Counted from the stretch's first letter, positions 8,538 to 17,085 are shown. The stretch: DNA of 54,436 nt from Methanobacteriota archaeon (GCA_949514915.1 CATFLP010000047.1:1-54436), one strand, 5' to 3'. Made by a program: numbers and translations. Notes: generated from the sequence alone by a model not told the origin.

Positions 8538-9011
8538 ATGAGAAGAATGGGTGATTGTGAACTTTGTGGGGCAATGAATGTTGGTACAAAGAGAGTATCA
8601 TATCATAAATCAAATATTGAAGCATGTGTAAGGTGTTGTGAAAAAATGAATTTATCTCCTTTGAGGACAAGAGAATCGATTCGAAGTAGGAGTGTTGGGA
8701 AAAAAAAGTCTAATTACAAGCCTAAATTAACTACCTCTAAATCACTTGTTGATAATTTTTCAAAGAAAATTAGTATGAGGCGCTCAGAAAAAAATTTGAG
8801 TAAAAATGATTTAGCAAAAAAGGCAAATGTGAGATTAATTGATATCCAAAATATTGAGTCTGGAAAAATCCTTGAAGATAAAGTTGTTCAAAAAATTGAA
8901 AAAGCATTAGAGATTAATTTATTTACAGATGAAACTGCTCCTGATGTTCGTAGAGTAAGAAATACTGGAGGAGGAGGAATGACTTTAGGTGATTATTTAA
9001 ATGAAAATTGA
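8538..9011 (+). CDS. Multiprotein bridging factor 1 homologue (zinc ribbon + HTH)
   Basis: Archaeal MBF1-type transcription/translation factor of 157 aa. A zinc ribbon is seen at the N-terminus with paired cysteines C7/C10 and C30/C33, followed by a basic linker and a Cro/C1-type helix-turn-helix at about residues 78-130 containing SKNDLAKKANV and IQNIESGK. The C-terminal GGGGMTLGD motif is typical of archaeal MBF1. The start could be ATG 8538 or the ATG three codons later (MGDCELCG), and no ribosome site separates them. The gene overlaps the downstream Tsr3 gene by 11 bases, so translation of the two is likely coupled. MBF1 is linked to small-subunit ribosome function in archaea, which fits the rRNA-modification partner. 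Confidence 0.92.
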   Translation: MRRMGDCELCGAMNVGTKRVSYHKSNIEACVRCCEKMNLSPLRTRESIRSRSVGKKKSNYKPKLTTSKSLVDNFSKKISMRRSEKNLSKNDLAKKANVRLIDIQNIESGKILEDKVVQKIEKALEINLFTDETAPDVRRVRNTGGGGMTLGDYLNEN

Positions 9012-9555
9012 TGAAAAAAGTCACAGAAATAATTGGATCGTGCCTGTGCATGCAATATATTTAGCACAGGACGACCGTAAGAAGAATACAGCTGTTAAAT
9101 TATCCAGAAAGAAGAAACTTAAATTACATTCAAATCTTCGAAATATTCCAAAAAAGGGAATCTTATTAGATCCCTTGTGTGGTAAGGTATTTGGCCCTGA
9201 AGATCATGAAATCTTAAAAAGAGGGAATCCATTAGTCGCATTAGATTGTAGCTGGAATCAAATTGAAACAAGTTTAGAAACAATTTCAAAGCGTAGTAAA
9301 TTATTACCTAGGACATTGCCATTGTTACTTGCTGCAAATCCTGTAAATTGGGGTAAACCAACAAAATTATGTACGGCAGAGGCTATTGCTGCAACATTAT
9401 ATTTGATGGGCGAAGTTAAACAGGCAGAAAATATTCTTTCATCATTTAATTGGGGGATGGAGTTCATCAAATTAAATAAAGATCCACTTGATGATTATGC
9501 AAATGCTAAATCTAGTTCAGAATTAGTAAAACTTCAATTTGATTACTTTGATTAG
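9001..9555 (+). CDS. tsr3: Tsr3-family 16S rRNA aminocarboxypropyltransferase
   Basis: Member of the Tsr3 (DUF367) family, which transfers the 3-amino-3-carboxypropyl group of SAM to a small-subunit rRNA pseudouridine-type base late in 40S/30S maturation. Recognisable blocks are DPLCGKVFGPED (about residue 57), ALDCSWNQ (about 80), LPRTLPLLLAANPVNWGKP (about 100-119), the following EAIAATLYL helix, and the C-terminal FNWGMEFIKLN. At 184 aa it has the normal archaeal length without the eukaryotic acidic tail. The start overlaps the end of MBF1 by 11 bases in another frame. It ends 6 bases before the stop of the opposing membrane protein. Confidence 0.93.
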   Translation: MKIDEKSHRNNWIVPVHAIYLAQDDRKKNTAVKLSRKKKLKLHSNLRNIPKKGILLDPLCGKVFGPEDHEILKRGNPLVALDCSWNQIETSLETISKRSKLLPRTLPLLLAANPVNWGKPTKLCTAEAIAATLYLMGEVKQAENILSSFNWGMEFIKLNKDPLDDYANAKSSSELVKLQFDYFD

Positions 9556-9561
9556 TAATTA

Positions 9562-10590
9562 TTATTCTTCAGAATGTAACTGTTTTGCTAATTCTCTCAT
9601 ATCTTCAACTTCGTCAGATTCATCCATTATTTCTACACCAAGTAATGTTTCAATAACGTCTTCCATGGTTACTAAACCTACAGTTCCTCCGAAATCATCT
9701 TGAACAATTAAAAATTGTTCTTTGTTTTCTAAAAGAATATCTAGTGCTTTATCAACAGAGTCGTTATGTTTGCATTTTTGTACTTCTCTAAGAATTTCAT
9801 CCATTTTACTTTCAAAATCATCTTCAGCTGCCCTTCTAAGAATCTCACTTCTAAGCACATAGCCACTTACTTTGTCAACATCATTATCAATTACTGGCAT
9901 TCTTCCATGAGTCATTATTGGTATTCTATCCATTACTTCTGCTACAGTTTCCTTTTTATCGACACTTGACATTACTACTCTTGGGGTCATTATTGTTTCC
10001 ACTTCAATGTCTCTTAATCTTAGTAAGTTTTTAATTACTTTCTCCTCATCTTTTTCAATTTCTCCTTCTTCTTCTCCGATATCTGCGAGTACTGCTAATT
10101 CATCTCTAGTTACAGTAGATTGCTTAGCACCAGGTAGCATCTTTTTGAAAATCTCAATAGGAGTGACAATAAAAATCAATGAGAGGGTTACAAAATGAAT
10201 CATATATGCCATTGGTGTTGACAATTTTTTCCAATAAGCAGATCCTAATGTTTTTGGTAGTATTTCACTGAATAAGAGGACAAAAATAGTTAAAATAGCA
10301 GATGCAATAGCCATTCCGTATTCTCCTGGATTTAATTTTTCAACTTCTACGCCGACTCCTAATGCACCTACTGTATGTGCTATGGTGTTTAATGTTAATA
10401 TTGCTGTAAGTGGTCTTACAGAATCATCTTTTTTTAGGTTTGACCACATCTTTCCTGCTTTAATATTGTCCGACTCAAGTACACTAATGTAACTAGTAGA
10501 GATAGAAAGTAGTACTGATTCCATTATTGAGCAGAGAAAAGAAACTCCTAAAGCTAGGCTAGCATAAATAATTAGTAACGTGTATTCCAA
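9562..10590 (-). CDS. CNNM/DUF21 membrane protein with CBS pair (TlyC/CorC-like)
   Basis: Membrane protein with an N-terminal DUF21 (CNNM) transmembrane domain over about residues 1-150, including FSEILPKTLG, which is a family hallmark, then tandem CBS domains from about residue 195 (IMTPRVVMSSVD) to 320 (GGTVGLVTMEDVIETLLG). Family members are implicated in Mg2+ or Co2+ efflux/homeostasis, with CBS domains sensing adenine nucleotides. The protein ends shortly after the second CBS domain, so it lacks the C-terminal CorC_HlyC domain found in many bacterial homologues. The start codon is TTG; a G-rich run (gggggat) about 8 bases ahead may be the ribosome site. A TATA-like gatatac lies at about 10610-10616 on the minus strand. 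Confidence 0.88.
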   Translation of the reverse strand: MEYTLLIIYASLALGVSFLCSIMESVLLSISTSYISVLESDNIKAGKMWSNLKKDDSVRPLTAILTLNTIAHTVGALGVGVEVEKLNPGEYGMAIASAILTIFVLLFSEILPKTLGSAYWKKLSTPMAYMIHFVTLSLIFIVTPIEIFKKMLPGAKQSTVTRDELAVLADIGEEEGEIEKDEEKVIKNLLRLRDIEVETIMTPRVVMSSVDKKETVAEVMDRIPIMTHGRMPVIDNDVDKVSGYVLRSEILRRAAEDDFESKMDEILREVQKCKHNDSVDKALDILLENKEQFLIVQDDFGGTVGLVTMEDVIETLLGVEIMDESDEVEDMRELAKQLHSEE

Positions 10591-10709
10591 GAGTTGGTAT
10601 CCCCCGCTATGTATATCTTAACAACATCTGGTTATTGAGGTTTAATGAAAGAATGTAGGGAACTTTTCATGAATGTAAGCCATTTCGGAGGGATTATTGA
10701 GGGACAAAT

Positions 10710-13034
10710 ATGAGGTTAAAGAATAGAGATGTACCTACTATTGATTTATCTAGTCTAAGGCCTGTCCCTACTAAACCAAAAGAAAACAGTGAAAATAGCA
10801 TTCCTCCAGAGCATGTGATGATATGTGTTGCATGGCCATATGCAAATGGGCCATTACACTTAGGTCATGTAGCAGGATGTTATTTGCCTCCAGATATCCA
10901 ATTTAGATTTGAAAGAGCATTAGGAAATAAAGTTCTAATGGTTTCTGGAAGTGATGAGCATGGAACACCTATTACAGTAGCTGCTGAACAACAAAATGTT
11001 CCTCCTCAAGAAATAGTAGATAAATATCATGTTTTAAACAAACAAGCATTATTAGATTTGGGTTGTTCATGGGATAAAAATATTGATGAAAGAGGAATAG
11101 ATTATGGTGGCGCACTTTTCAATAGAACTAGTGATTTAGACCATAAGAAATATGTTAAAGAGAATTTTCTTTTATTGCATAAAGCAGGTTTATTTGAACA
11201 AAAAACAATGCAACAATATTTTGAAGTTCAGGAATCAGGTGGTAGATTTTTACCTGATAGATATGTTGAGGGAAATTGCCCTACGTGTGATGCAGAAGGT
11301 GCTCGTGGTGATCAGTGTGATACTTGTGGTGCTACATACGAAGCTACAGAATTAATCAATCCGAAATCGAAAATGAACCCTGAAGCGAAAATTGAAATTA
11401 GAGATACAGAACATTTTTTCTATAGATTAGATAAATTTCAGAATGTATTAGAAGAGCATGCAAGAGATAGAAATCCATATTGGAAATCTAATGTAAAAGC
11501 AATGACAAAACAATGGTTGGAAATGGGCCTTAGGCCTCGCGCAGTAACTAGAGATTTAGATTGGGGGATCTCACTACCTCTAGAAGGAGCAAAATGGGAG
11601 GGTAAATGTGTTTATGTTTGGTTTGAAGCAGTACAAGGTTATTATTCCTGTGCAAGGATTTGGTCGGAAAGATTTGGTCAATCTAATGATTGGGAAAAAT
11701 GGTGGAAAATATCAGAAAATGGAGTCGTTCCGCGGCATTTATATTTTTTAGGTAAGGATAATATTCCGTTCCATACTGTGATTTGGCCAGCACTTATATG
11801 TGGTTTAAATCATGCTAATAATGGATTATTTGATACTGATGAAGTCAATTTACCAGGTCCTGGAGATTTAGCATTAGAGTCTAATGTACCTGCTATGGAA
11901 TATCTTATGTTGGCAGGTGGCCAATTTTCAAAAAGTCGTAAGCATGCAGTTTGGCTACCATCCTTTTTAGAAAAATTTGATCCAGATACCTTAAGGTATT
12001 ATCTTTCTATAAATATGCCCGAAAATCATGATACTGATTTTAATTGGAAAGATTTTGTTGAAAGAGTAAATTCAGAATTGATTGCTGCTTACGGTAATTT
12101 TGTTCACCGTGTAATGAGCCTAACTCATAGGATTGCTGAAGGAGAGGTAAATCCATTAATAGAATTTGAAGAAATGGAAAAACATAAACTTAATTTTGAT
12201 AAATTAGAAAAAATACATTTAGAAGCTACTAATTCATTAAAAAAACATAGGTATAAAGAAGCATTGAGGCACTTAATTTCAGCAGCACAACTAGGAAATC
12301 AAGTATTGCAGTCATCAACACCTTGGAAATATTTGAACTCGGAAGGATCTGATGAAAGAACAGAATCTTTATCATCATTATTTTTTGGTTGGAAATTATG
12401 TAAATTTTTAGCAATTACTACCCAGCCATTTTTACCCTTCAGTGCCCAAAAATTATGGGAGATGCTTGGTGAATCAGGAGATGTTTCAGAAGAATTGTGG
12501 TCTAGTGCAATAAATTGGGATTCAAAGATAAATTGGAATTCAGCAATTCCAAAACCTCTTTTTGAAAGATTAGATTTAGAAAAGATTATTGAAGAAGAAA
12601 AATCTTTGGCAGAGGAGTTAGTAGAGGAAAATTCAGATACAGTAATACATTCTGTGAAAGGTGGAAAAAAGGTGAAAAAGATGAGTAAAGAGATTGAAGG
12701 AATAGCATATGTTGATTTTGAAACATTTATGAAAGTTGAATTGAGAGTCGGTAAAATAAGTTCTGTGGAAGAGCATCCTAATGCAGATAAATTAATGGTT
12801 GTAAATTTAGATGATGGAAGTGAAAGTGGTAGAATAATTTGTGCAGGATTAAAGGAATATTATACTCCTGATGAGATGAATGGCATGCATGTTATTTTTG
12901 TAGCAAATTTAGAACCTAGGAAATTAAGAGGAATACAATCTGAAGGTATGTTACTTGCCGCTGATGACGAATCTGGAAATGTAAAGTTATTGACCGTGGA
13001 TTCGTCAATGAAACTAGGTTCAAGGGTAAGATAA
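10710..13034 (+). CDS. metG: Methionyl-tRNA synthetase with C-terminal tRNA-binding domain
   Basis: Class I aminoacyl-tRNA synthetase charging tRNA-Met. The HIGH-type motif is PYANGPLHLGH near residue 48, after an N-terminal extension of about 35 residues that is Pro/Ser-rich and unusual. The KMSKS loop appears as FSKSR near residue 410, so the first Lys-Met pair is replaced. A zinc knuckle with two CxxC pairs (CPTCDAEGARGDQCDTC) sits in the connective peptide. The final 110 residues form an EMAP-II/Trbp-like tRNA-binding domain (VELRVGKISSVEEHPNADKL), joined by a charged linker. A GAGGG ribosome site precedes the ATG. The length of 774 aa fits a single-chain version rather than separate MetG and beta subunits. 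Confidence 0.97.
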   Translation: MRLKNRDVPTIDLSSLRPVPTKPKENSENSIPPEHVMICVAWPYANGPLHLGHVAGCYLPPDIQFRFERALGNKVLMVSGSDEHGTPITVAAEQQNVPPQEIVDKYHVLNKQALLDLGCSWDKNIDERGIDYGGALFNRTSDLDHKKYVKENFLLLHKAGLFEQKTMQQYFEVQESGGRFLPDRYVEGNCPTCDAEGARGDQCDTCGATYEATELINPKSKMNPEAKIEIRDTEHFFYRLDKFQNVLEEHARDRNPYWKSNVKAMTKQWLEMGLRPRAVTRDLDWGISLPLEGAKWEGKCVYVWFEAVQGYYSCARIWSERFGQSNDWEKWWKISENGVVPRHLYFLGKDNIPFHTVIWPALICGLNHANNGLFDTDEVNLPGPGDLALESNVPAMEYLMLAGGQFSKSRKHAVWLPSFLEKFDPDTLRYYLSINMPENHDTDFNWKDFVERVNSELIAAYGNFVHRVMSLTHRIAEGEVNPLIEFEEMEKHKLNFDKLEKIHLEATNSLKKHRYKEALRHLISAAQLGNQVLQSSTPWKYLNSEGSDERTESLSSLFFGWKLCKFLAITTQPFLPFSAQKLWEMLGESGDVSEELWSSAINWDSKINWNSAIPKPLFERLDLEKIIEEEKSLAEELVEENSDTVIHSVKGGKKVKKMSKEIEGIAYVDFETFMKVELRVGKISSVEEHPNADKLMVVNLDDGSESGRIICAGLKEYYTPDEMNGMHVIFVANLEPRKLRGIQSEGMLLAADDESGNVKLLTVDSSMKLGSRVR

Positions 13035-13039
13035 ATTAA

Positions 13040-13789
13040 TTACTTATTCATCTTGAATTTTTGTTCTGCAAAGTCACCAAGCCCTTCTAATTTAGCTAAC
13101 CATCCAGTTTCTTCTCCAGAAGGTACATGTTTAACAAGGTAGGCATTGAAAATGATGTCCCAAAGTCCTTGTTTGCTTTCTTGAAATAGATATCTTTTAC
13201 ATAACCAAGCATCAATTAATATTATTGAAGAAGCAAACACTCCTCCTCCTAAAAGTGCATAATCACCATCTCCAGATCCCATTAGCATTAAAATCAAACC
13301 AAGCAAAAACAGTGGAAAATTTAGATTATTTAGTAATGCATGCAAAAATAATGGTTTTTCTGATTTACTGTTGATATATTTAGTTCTTGAGATAAATTGG
13401 CCCAGATTTCTTCCCATGAAAATTGGTAAAATAATGATATTTGTTATTGCTAGTAGAATTCCTCCTATGATGATCCATGTAGGATTTGCATTAAGGAATG
13501 CACTCATTACAATTGCCGTAACTACAAGTCCCCAATTTACAACAAAATTAGCAAGCCCTACAGCAAAGCGATTTAATCTTCCTGCTAGTTCAAATTCTGC
13601 AGGAATAACTTTTGGTTCACTAGGGGCTCTTTTCTTTCTTTCTCTTCTAGGCTTTTTCTTCTCAGAAGTAACAACAACTGGTTCAATTTCAGTTTTTGCT
13701 TTTCTTTGCCTTCGTTCTCTTTTTGGTTTTTCAACTTCGGCAACTTTTGGTTCAGCCTTTTTTTCTGCAGCTTTGTCAAGTAATCCCAT
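13040..13789 (-). CDS. RDD-like membrane protein with long basic N-terminal tail
   Basis: The first 65 residues are Lys/Arg/Glu-rich and likely cytosolic and disordered (AEKPKRERRQRKAK-type repeats). About four hydrophobic segments follow between residues 70 and 210. The order of motifs, RFAVGLANFVV, then GRNLGQFISRTKYIN followed by LLNN, then LWDIIFNAYLVK, resembles RDD-family proteins (G.sLGq, R..l and late LhD blocks), though the first Arg-Asp pair is weak, so I treat the family as probable only. RDD proteins have been linked to ion exchange in other systems; no function is assigned here. A GGAG ribosome site lies 5 bases before the ATG. It follows the polyproline protein after 19 bases and is probably co-transcribed. 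Confidence 0.72.
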   Translation of the reverse strand: MGLLDKAAEKKAEPKVAEVEKPKRERRQRKAKTEIEPVVVTSEKKKPRRERKKRAPSEPKVIPAEFELAGRLNRFAVGLANFVVNWGLVVTAIVMSAFLNANPTWIIIGGILLAITNIIILPIFMGRNLGQFISRTKYINSKSEKPLFLHALLNNLNFPLFLLGLILMLMGSGDGDYALLGGGVFASSIILIDAWLCKRYLFQESKQGLWDIIFNAYLVKHVPSGEETGWLAKLEGLGDFAEQKFKMNK

Positions 13790-13808
13790 ATTTTCTCCTC
13801 CTTATTTT

Positions 13809-15047
13809 TTAATTATACATTTCGCCCATTTCTTCGTAAAGACTCCAGTTTTCTGAAGCAATAAACTCGTTTATGGCCTCCTCTGGTAATTCTGCTAGTT
13901 TTTCATTTACTAGTTTGAAAAATGTTTCTCTCTCTTTTTGTGATGCTGATTCTGGTTCCGATGCAATATTTTTGTATATGTCAAAATCCTTGCTTTCCAA
14001 AAACGAATTTAAATTATTTTCTGGTAGTTTTCCTAGTAATTCATCTACGACACCAACAAATTTTTCGAATAAATCTTCTTCTAATGTCTTCGCTACTTCA
14101 GTATGTTCAAGAGCTTCGTGATCTTCTTCACCATCTAGTATGGCATTTATGGCATCTCTTCTTTCAAATAGTGAATTTAATTCATCTCCAAATTTTTTGA
14201 CATCAGCCTTCTTTTTCTTTTTCTTAGCTTTGTTAAATGATTTTTCAATTTCAAGGATTTGGTCTTCTATCTCGTCTAATTCGTCCTCTAATTCGTCCGC
14301 AATATCTTCACTTAAAGGTTCATCAACGACTTCTTCGTTTTCTTCTATATCGTCCTCTTCAATTAACTCAACAATTGGGACCTGGTGTAATTCTTGCATT
14401 TTTTGCTGTCTTTCTTGTTGCCTAAGTACAATAATTTCTCTATCTAATTCAGAACCAAAACGGTCAGCGTATCTATCTAGTAAACTTCCTACTTCTCCAG
14501 AGCCAATCCTGTCTATGTGACCGTATACTTGTTGTAATGGTTTATCACTAGTTCTTTTCCATAATTCTCTGTAATCGCTATCTTCTACGTCAGTTACTTC
14601 GATAACTTCTTCCATGGTTTCATTTAATTCCTTAGGGATTGCGAATGGCATAGATTCGGGCTCTGGCGCAGGAGGCGGAGGCAATGAATCAAGTAAGTCT
14701 ACGCTTTCTAAAGCAGGTGGAGGGGGTATTTCCATTTCTGGTGTTTCAACTTGAATATTTTCATTTAAAGATGGAGGTGGAGGTATAGAATCAATTCCTG
14801 GAGGAGGGGGAACAGAATCAAGCCCAGGTGGGGGGGGAATATCTAAATTATTTTGAGGCGGAGGTGGTGGTAAATTAATACTCAAATCCATTGGTGGAGG
14901 GGGTATTTCTAAGGGCGTTTCAACGCTTAATTCTGGTTGTGGTGGAGGAGGTAAATTAGTGCCTGATGGGCTTCCCCATTGCACTATATCACTAAGGTCT
15001 GAGTTGCCCTTATTTCGACTCTTTTTGTCATCTGGAGACTCACTCAT
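13809..15047 (-). CDS. Polyproline-repeat acidic protein with coiled coil, unknown function
   Basis: No known family recognised. The 412-aa product has three zones. Residues about 30-135 are a low-complexity region with eight tracts of four or five prolines separated by short acidic or hydrophobic spacers (for example LPPPPQPEL, VPPPPGID). Residues about 140-300 are acidic with a predicted coiled coil that contains a KKKKKK run. The C-terminal 100 residues are helical and contain two similar copies of a motif (LPENNLNSFLESKDFDIY and LPEEAINEFIASENWSLY), so an internal duplication is likely. There is no signal peptide or membrane span. A GGTGG ribosome site precedes the ATG. It sits between priS and an RDD-like gene on one strand. 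Polyproline tracts would make its translation dependent on aIF5A. Confidence 0.8.
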   Translation of the reverse strand: MSESPDDKKSRNKGNSDLSDIVQWGSPSGTNLPPPPQPELSVETPLEIPPPPMDLSINLPPPPPQNNLDIPPPPGLDSVPPPPGIDSIPPPPSLNENIQVETPEMEIPPPPALESVDLLDSLPPPPAPEPESMPFAIPKELNETMEEVIEVTDVEDSDYRELWKRTSDKPLQQVYGHIDRIGSGEVGSLLDRYADRFGSELDREIIVLRQQERQQKMQELHQVPIVELIEEDDIEENEEVVDEPLSEDIADELEDELDEIEDQILEIEKSFNKAKKKKKKADVKKFGDELNSLFERRDAINAILDGEEDHEALEHTEVAKTLEEDLFEKFVGVVDELLGKLPENNLNSFLESKDFDIYKNIASEPESASQKERETFFKLVNEKLAELPEEAINEFIASENWSLYEEMGEMYN

Positions 15048-15121
15048 TCGATTCCACCGGTTAACGTGAATGGTATCTTTCCTATAATCTTGGCTAATAT
15101 AATCGCATTATGTGTGGTGTA

Positions 15122-16330
15122 TTACCTCTTATTTATTATGGCCCAATTCTTTAAAATTAGGAATGACGCAACATCCTCGTTGACTTCGATAATATCGCCT
15201 TTAAAAAGGTCATATTCTTTATTTTTTATTCTAATATTTCCTTCTTCTATGGTGATTTCAACATTTATTGTTTTACCATTTCCAAATACTACAGCTTCAG
15301 TTAATGGATCAAATTTATTTTGATTATCTGGATCTAGACGACTTAATGGAAATTCAGTTACTTTAAGTCCAGATTTCCCATGCAAACTCGTAGGATATCT
15401 AATGACTCTTCTGACATCTACTGTCACAGGGTCGTCTGTTTCACCACTTTTTGAAAGAATAATACTTTGGTCAGCTTTAATTAACTCTTTAAAAACTTCT
15501 TCATTTTTAACGCCTAGTCTTGTAAATTTCCCTTTCATAATTTGTTCTTTAACACCTTCTGCTTTGAATTTCCCAATCATATTTTTGAATGCAGCAGTAG
15601 GTTTTTTATTCTTTGTCATATATTTTTCCCCCATACTTTCCAGTAATGAATTCGTAATTTCTTTTGCCTTATCTGAACCTTCATTGTTGTTAATAAAATC
15701 TATTTTCTCAATTAGGTTTTTAGACCCCTCAACTACTTTATTAGGCCAGCCATTTGCATTAATCCATCCCTCGTTATTTCTGGATTTATCAACGTCTACA
15801 GAATTTCCTCTAATGTGGTTTACTAATTCCCTTCTTGCAGAAGAATCAAGATGGAAGATACTAGGGTCTCTATAATGTAGATGAAATCCTCTATGGCCTG
15901 AAAATGTTACTTGTAAATATTTTTCATCGAAGCCAAAATCAGGTTTTAAAAAATCATTCCATAGGTTCCATGCATATTCCCTTATTATTTCTAACATTTC
16001 TGGAAAATTAAATGGGTTTATGCTTGGAAGGTGGTCTCCATCCAAATCAAATATTAAATCTGCACCCTTCCAACCCTTTTCTGACATTTTTAATTGGTTT
16101 GGGTCTTCCCAATATGCCGTACTATAGAATACATTTGCTGGAGTTCTATTGACTAGAAATTCTCTTAGGTTATTTACTGAATTGAAACTTTTATGCCTAA
16201 GAGGTTTGTTATTTCCAAATGGAGAGAGCATCCATTCTCTCATTCTAATTCTCGGTGGAGTCCATAATTCAGCATTTCTGTAATAATCGCCAAATTTAAG
16301 GGCATATCTCGCCCAATCACTAGATGCCAC
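15122..16330 (-). CDS. priS: DNA primase small (catalytic) subunit PriS
   Basis: Catalytic subunit of the archaeal/eukaryotic-type primase that makes primers at the replication fork with PriL. The metal-binding acidic motif is IFDLDGDHL, with Asp95 and Asp97 as the DxD pair. Motif II (SGHRGFHLHYRD, about 144-155) and motif III (RYPTSLHGKSGLKV, about 310-323) are also clear. At 402 aa it is full length for euryarchaea. The large subunit gene is not in this window. Upstream on the same strand are the small His/Cys protein and the DOHH-like gene; downstream is the polyproline protein after 74 bases, so priS may share a transcript with proteins of unknown role. Confidence 0.95.
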   Translation of the reverse strand: MASSDWARYALKFGDYYRNAELWTPPRIRMREWMLSPFGNNKPLRHKSFNSVNNLREFLVNRTPANVFYSTAYWEDPNQLKMSEKGWKGADLIFDLDGDHLPSINPFNFPEMLEIIREYAWNLWNDFLKPDFGFDEKYLQVTFSGHRGFHLHYRDPSIFHLDSSARRELVNHIRGNSVDVDKSRNNEGWINANGWPNKVVEGSKNLIEKIDFINNNEGSDKAKEITNSLLESMGEKYMTKNKKPTAAFKNMIGKFKAEGVKEQIMKGKFTRLGVKNEEVFKELIKADQSIILSKSGETDDPVTVDVRRVIRYPTSLHGKSGLKVTEFPLSRLDPDNQNKFDPLTEAVVFGNGKTINVEITIEEGNIRIKNKEYDLFKGDIIEVNEDVASFLILKNWAIINKR

Positions 16331-16376
16331 AGTCCGTGTTATTATTGGTGGATTGTAAGCATTACCATAATTTCAT

Positions 16377-16580
16377 TTACTTATTATAAAATGGTTTGTT
16401 TGATTTTGTTATTTTAGTTGAAGGAGCAGCACCAGTAAGTTTTTGATAATATTCCCAGCAAACATAATGTTGATCTATGACCATTGCCTCGCCAAATGTC
16501 ATAATCTTCCCTGTATAATGGCAAATAGGTCCTAGTTCTCCATTTTCAGTTAAACCTAATGGCACATGTTGATGAGGCAT
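16377..16580 (-). CDS. Small His/Cys-containing protein, unknown
   Basis: A 67-aa product I do not recognise. It contains a possible metal-binding arrangement: an N-terminal MPHQH, then ICHYTGK, and about 15 residues later QHYVCWEYY. The two Cys and nearby His residues could bind zinc but do not form a standard ribbon. The ORF track starts at GTG 16586; I prefer ATG 16580, because AGGAG lies five bases ahead of it. It is embedded in a minus-strand run between the DOHH-like HEAT gene (37 bases upstream) and priS (46 bases downstream). Spacing and a good ribosome site make it a real gene. Confidence 0.7.
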   Translation of the reverse strand: MPHQHVPLGLTENGELGPICHYTGKIMTFGEAMVIDQHYVCWEYYQKLTGAAPSTKITKSNKPFYNK

Positions 16581-16617
16581 GACCACTCCTATGGAATCAA
16601 GATATTATGTTTTGTCA

Positions 16618-17085
16618 CTATTCTTCGAATGATTCCTTATTATAGTGTGAGATTAAACCAAGTGCAACTTCGCATGATTCTGAAATTTCTGGTAATTCAT
16701 GATTTAGGAATTTTTCTAATATTGGTTTTGTTGATATGTCTCCAATAGCACCGATTGCTTCTGCGGCTTCATGCCTAACCATTACATGTTCCTTTTCATC
16801 TTCTAACCTTTCAATTAAGTAAGGTATTGCTGATTCATTTTGCATTTGTCCCATTACGTATGCAATTTCATGTTTAAGTAATGCAGAATTAGAATTAAAA
16901 CCGTTACTTAAAATATCTATAGAAGTATCAGAGCCATCATTTCTCAAACTAAATACAGCTCGCATTCTTTCAAACATATTCTCATCTTCATTCGTAAGGA
17001 TGAAGTTTAATTTTTCTAAAGATTTAATTTCTGTAGGGGGCGCGGGATCTACTGAACCAAACTCACTTACTTCAGGCTTAGGCAT
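16618..17085 (-). CDS. HEAT-repeat protein resembling one half of deoxyhypusine hydroxylase
   Basis: Helical HEAT/PBS-lyase-type protein of 155 aa. Its core resembles each half of eukaryotic deoxyhypusine hydroxylase (DOHH), which completes hypusine on eIF5A using a di-iron centre held by four His-Glu motifs. Here two HE pairs are visible, His72-Glu73 in LLKHEIAYVMGQM and His105-Glu106 in VMVRHEAAEAIGAIG, spaced 33 residues apart as I recall for both halves of the human enzyme. The preceding FERMRAVFSLRN and following ESCEVAL also match DOHH. The eukaryotic protein of about 300 aa carries two such halves, so this one would need to dimerise to build a four-HE site. A generic HEAT scaffold is the alternative. 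The N-terminal 20 residues are Pro/acidic and likely disordered. Confidence 0.75.
   Translation of the reverse strand: MPKPEVSEFGSVDPAPPTEIKSLEKLNFILTNEDENMFERMRAVFSLRNDGSDTSIDILSNGFNSNSALLKHEIAYVMGQMQNESAIPYLIERLEDEKEHVMVRHEAAEAIGAIGDISTKPILEKFLNHELPEISESCEVALGLISHYNKESFEE

Noticed and set aside
13873-14520. Plus-strand Ser-rich ORFs (82, 92, 126 and 62 aa) opposite the polyproline gene
   Set aside because: They are antisense shadows of an acidic, Glu/Asp-rich region on the minus strand, with Ser/Leu runs created by codon complement, and have no ribosome site or family resemblance.
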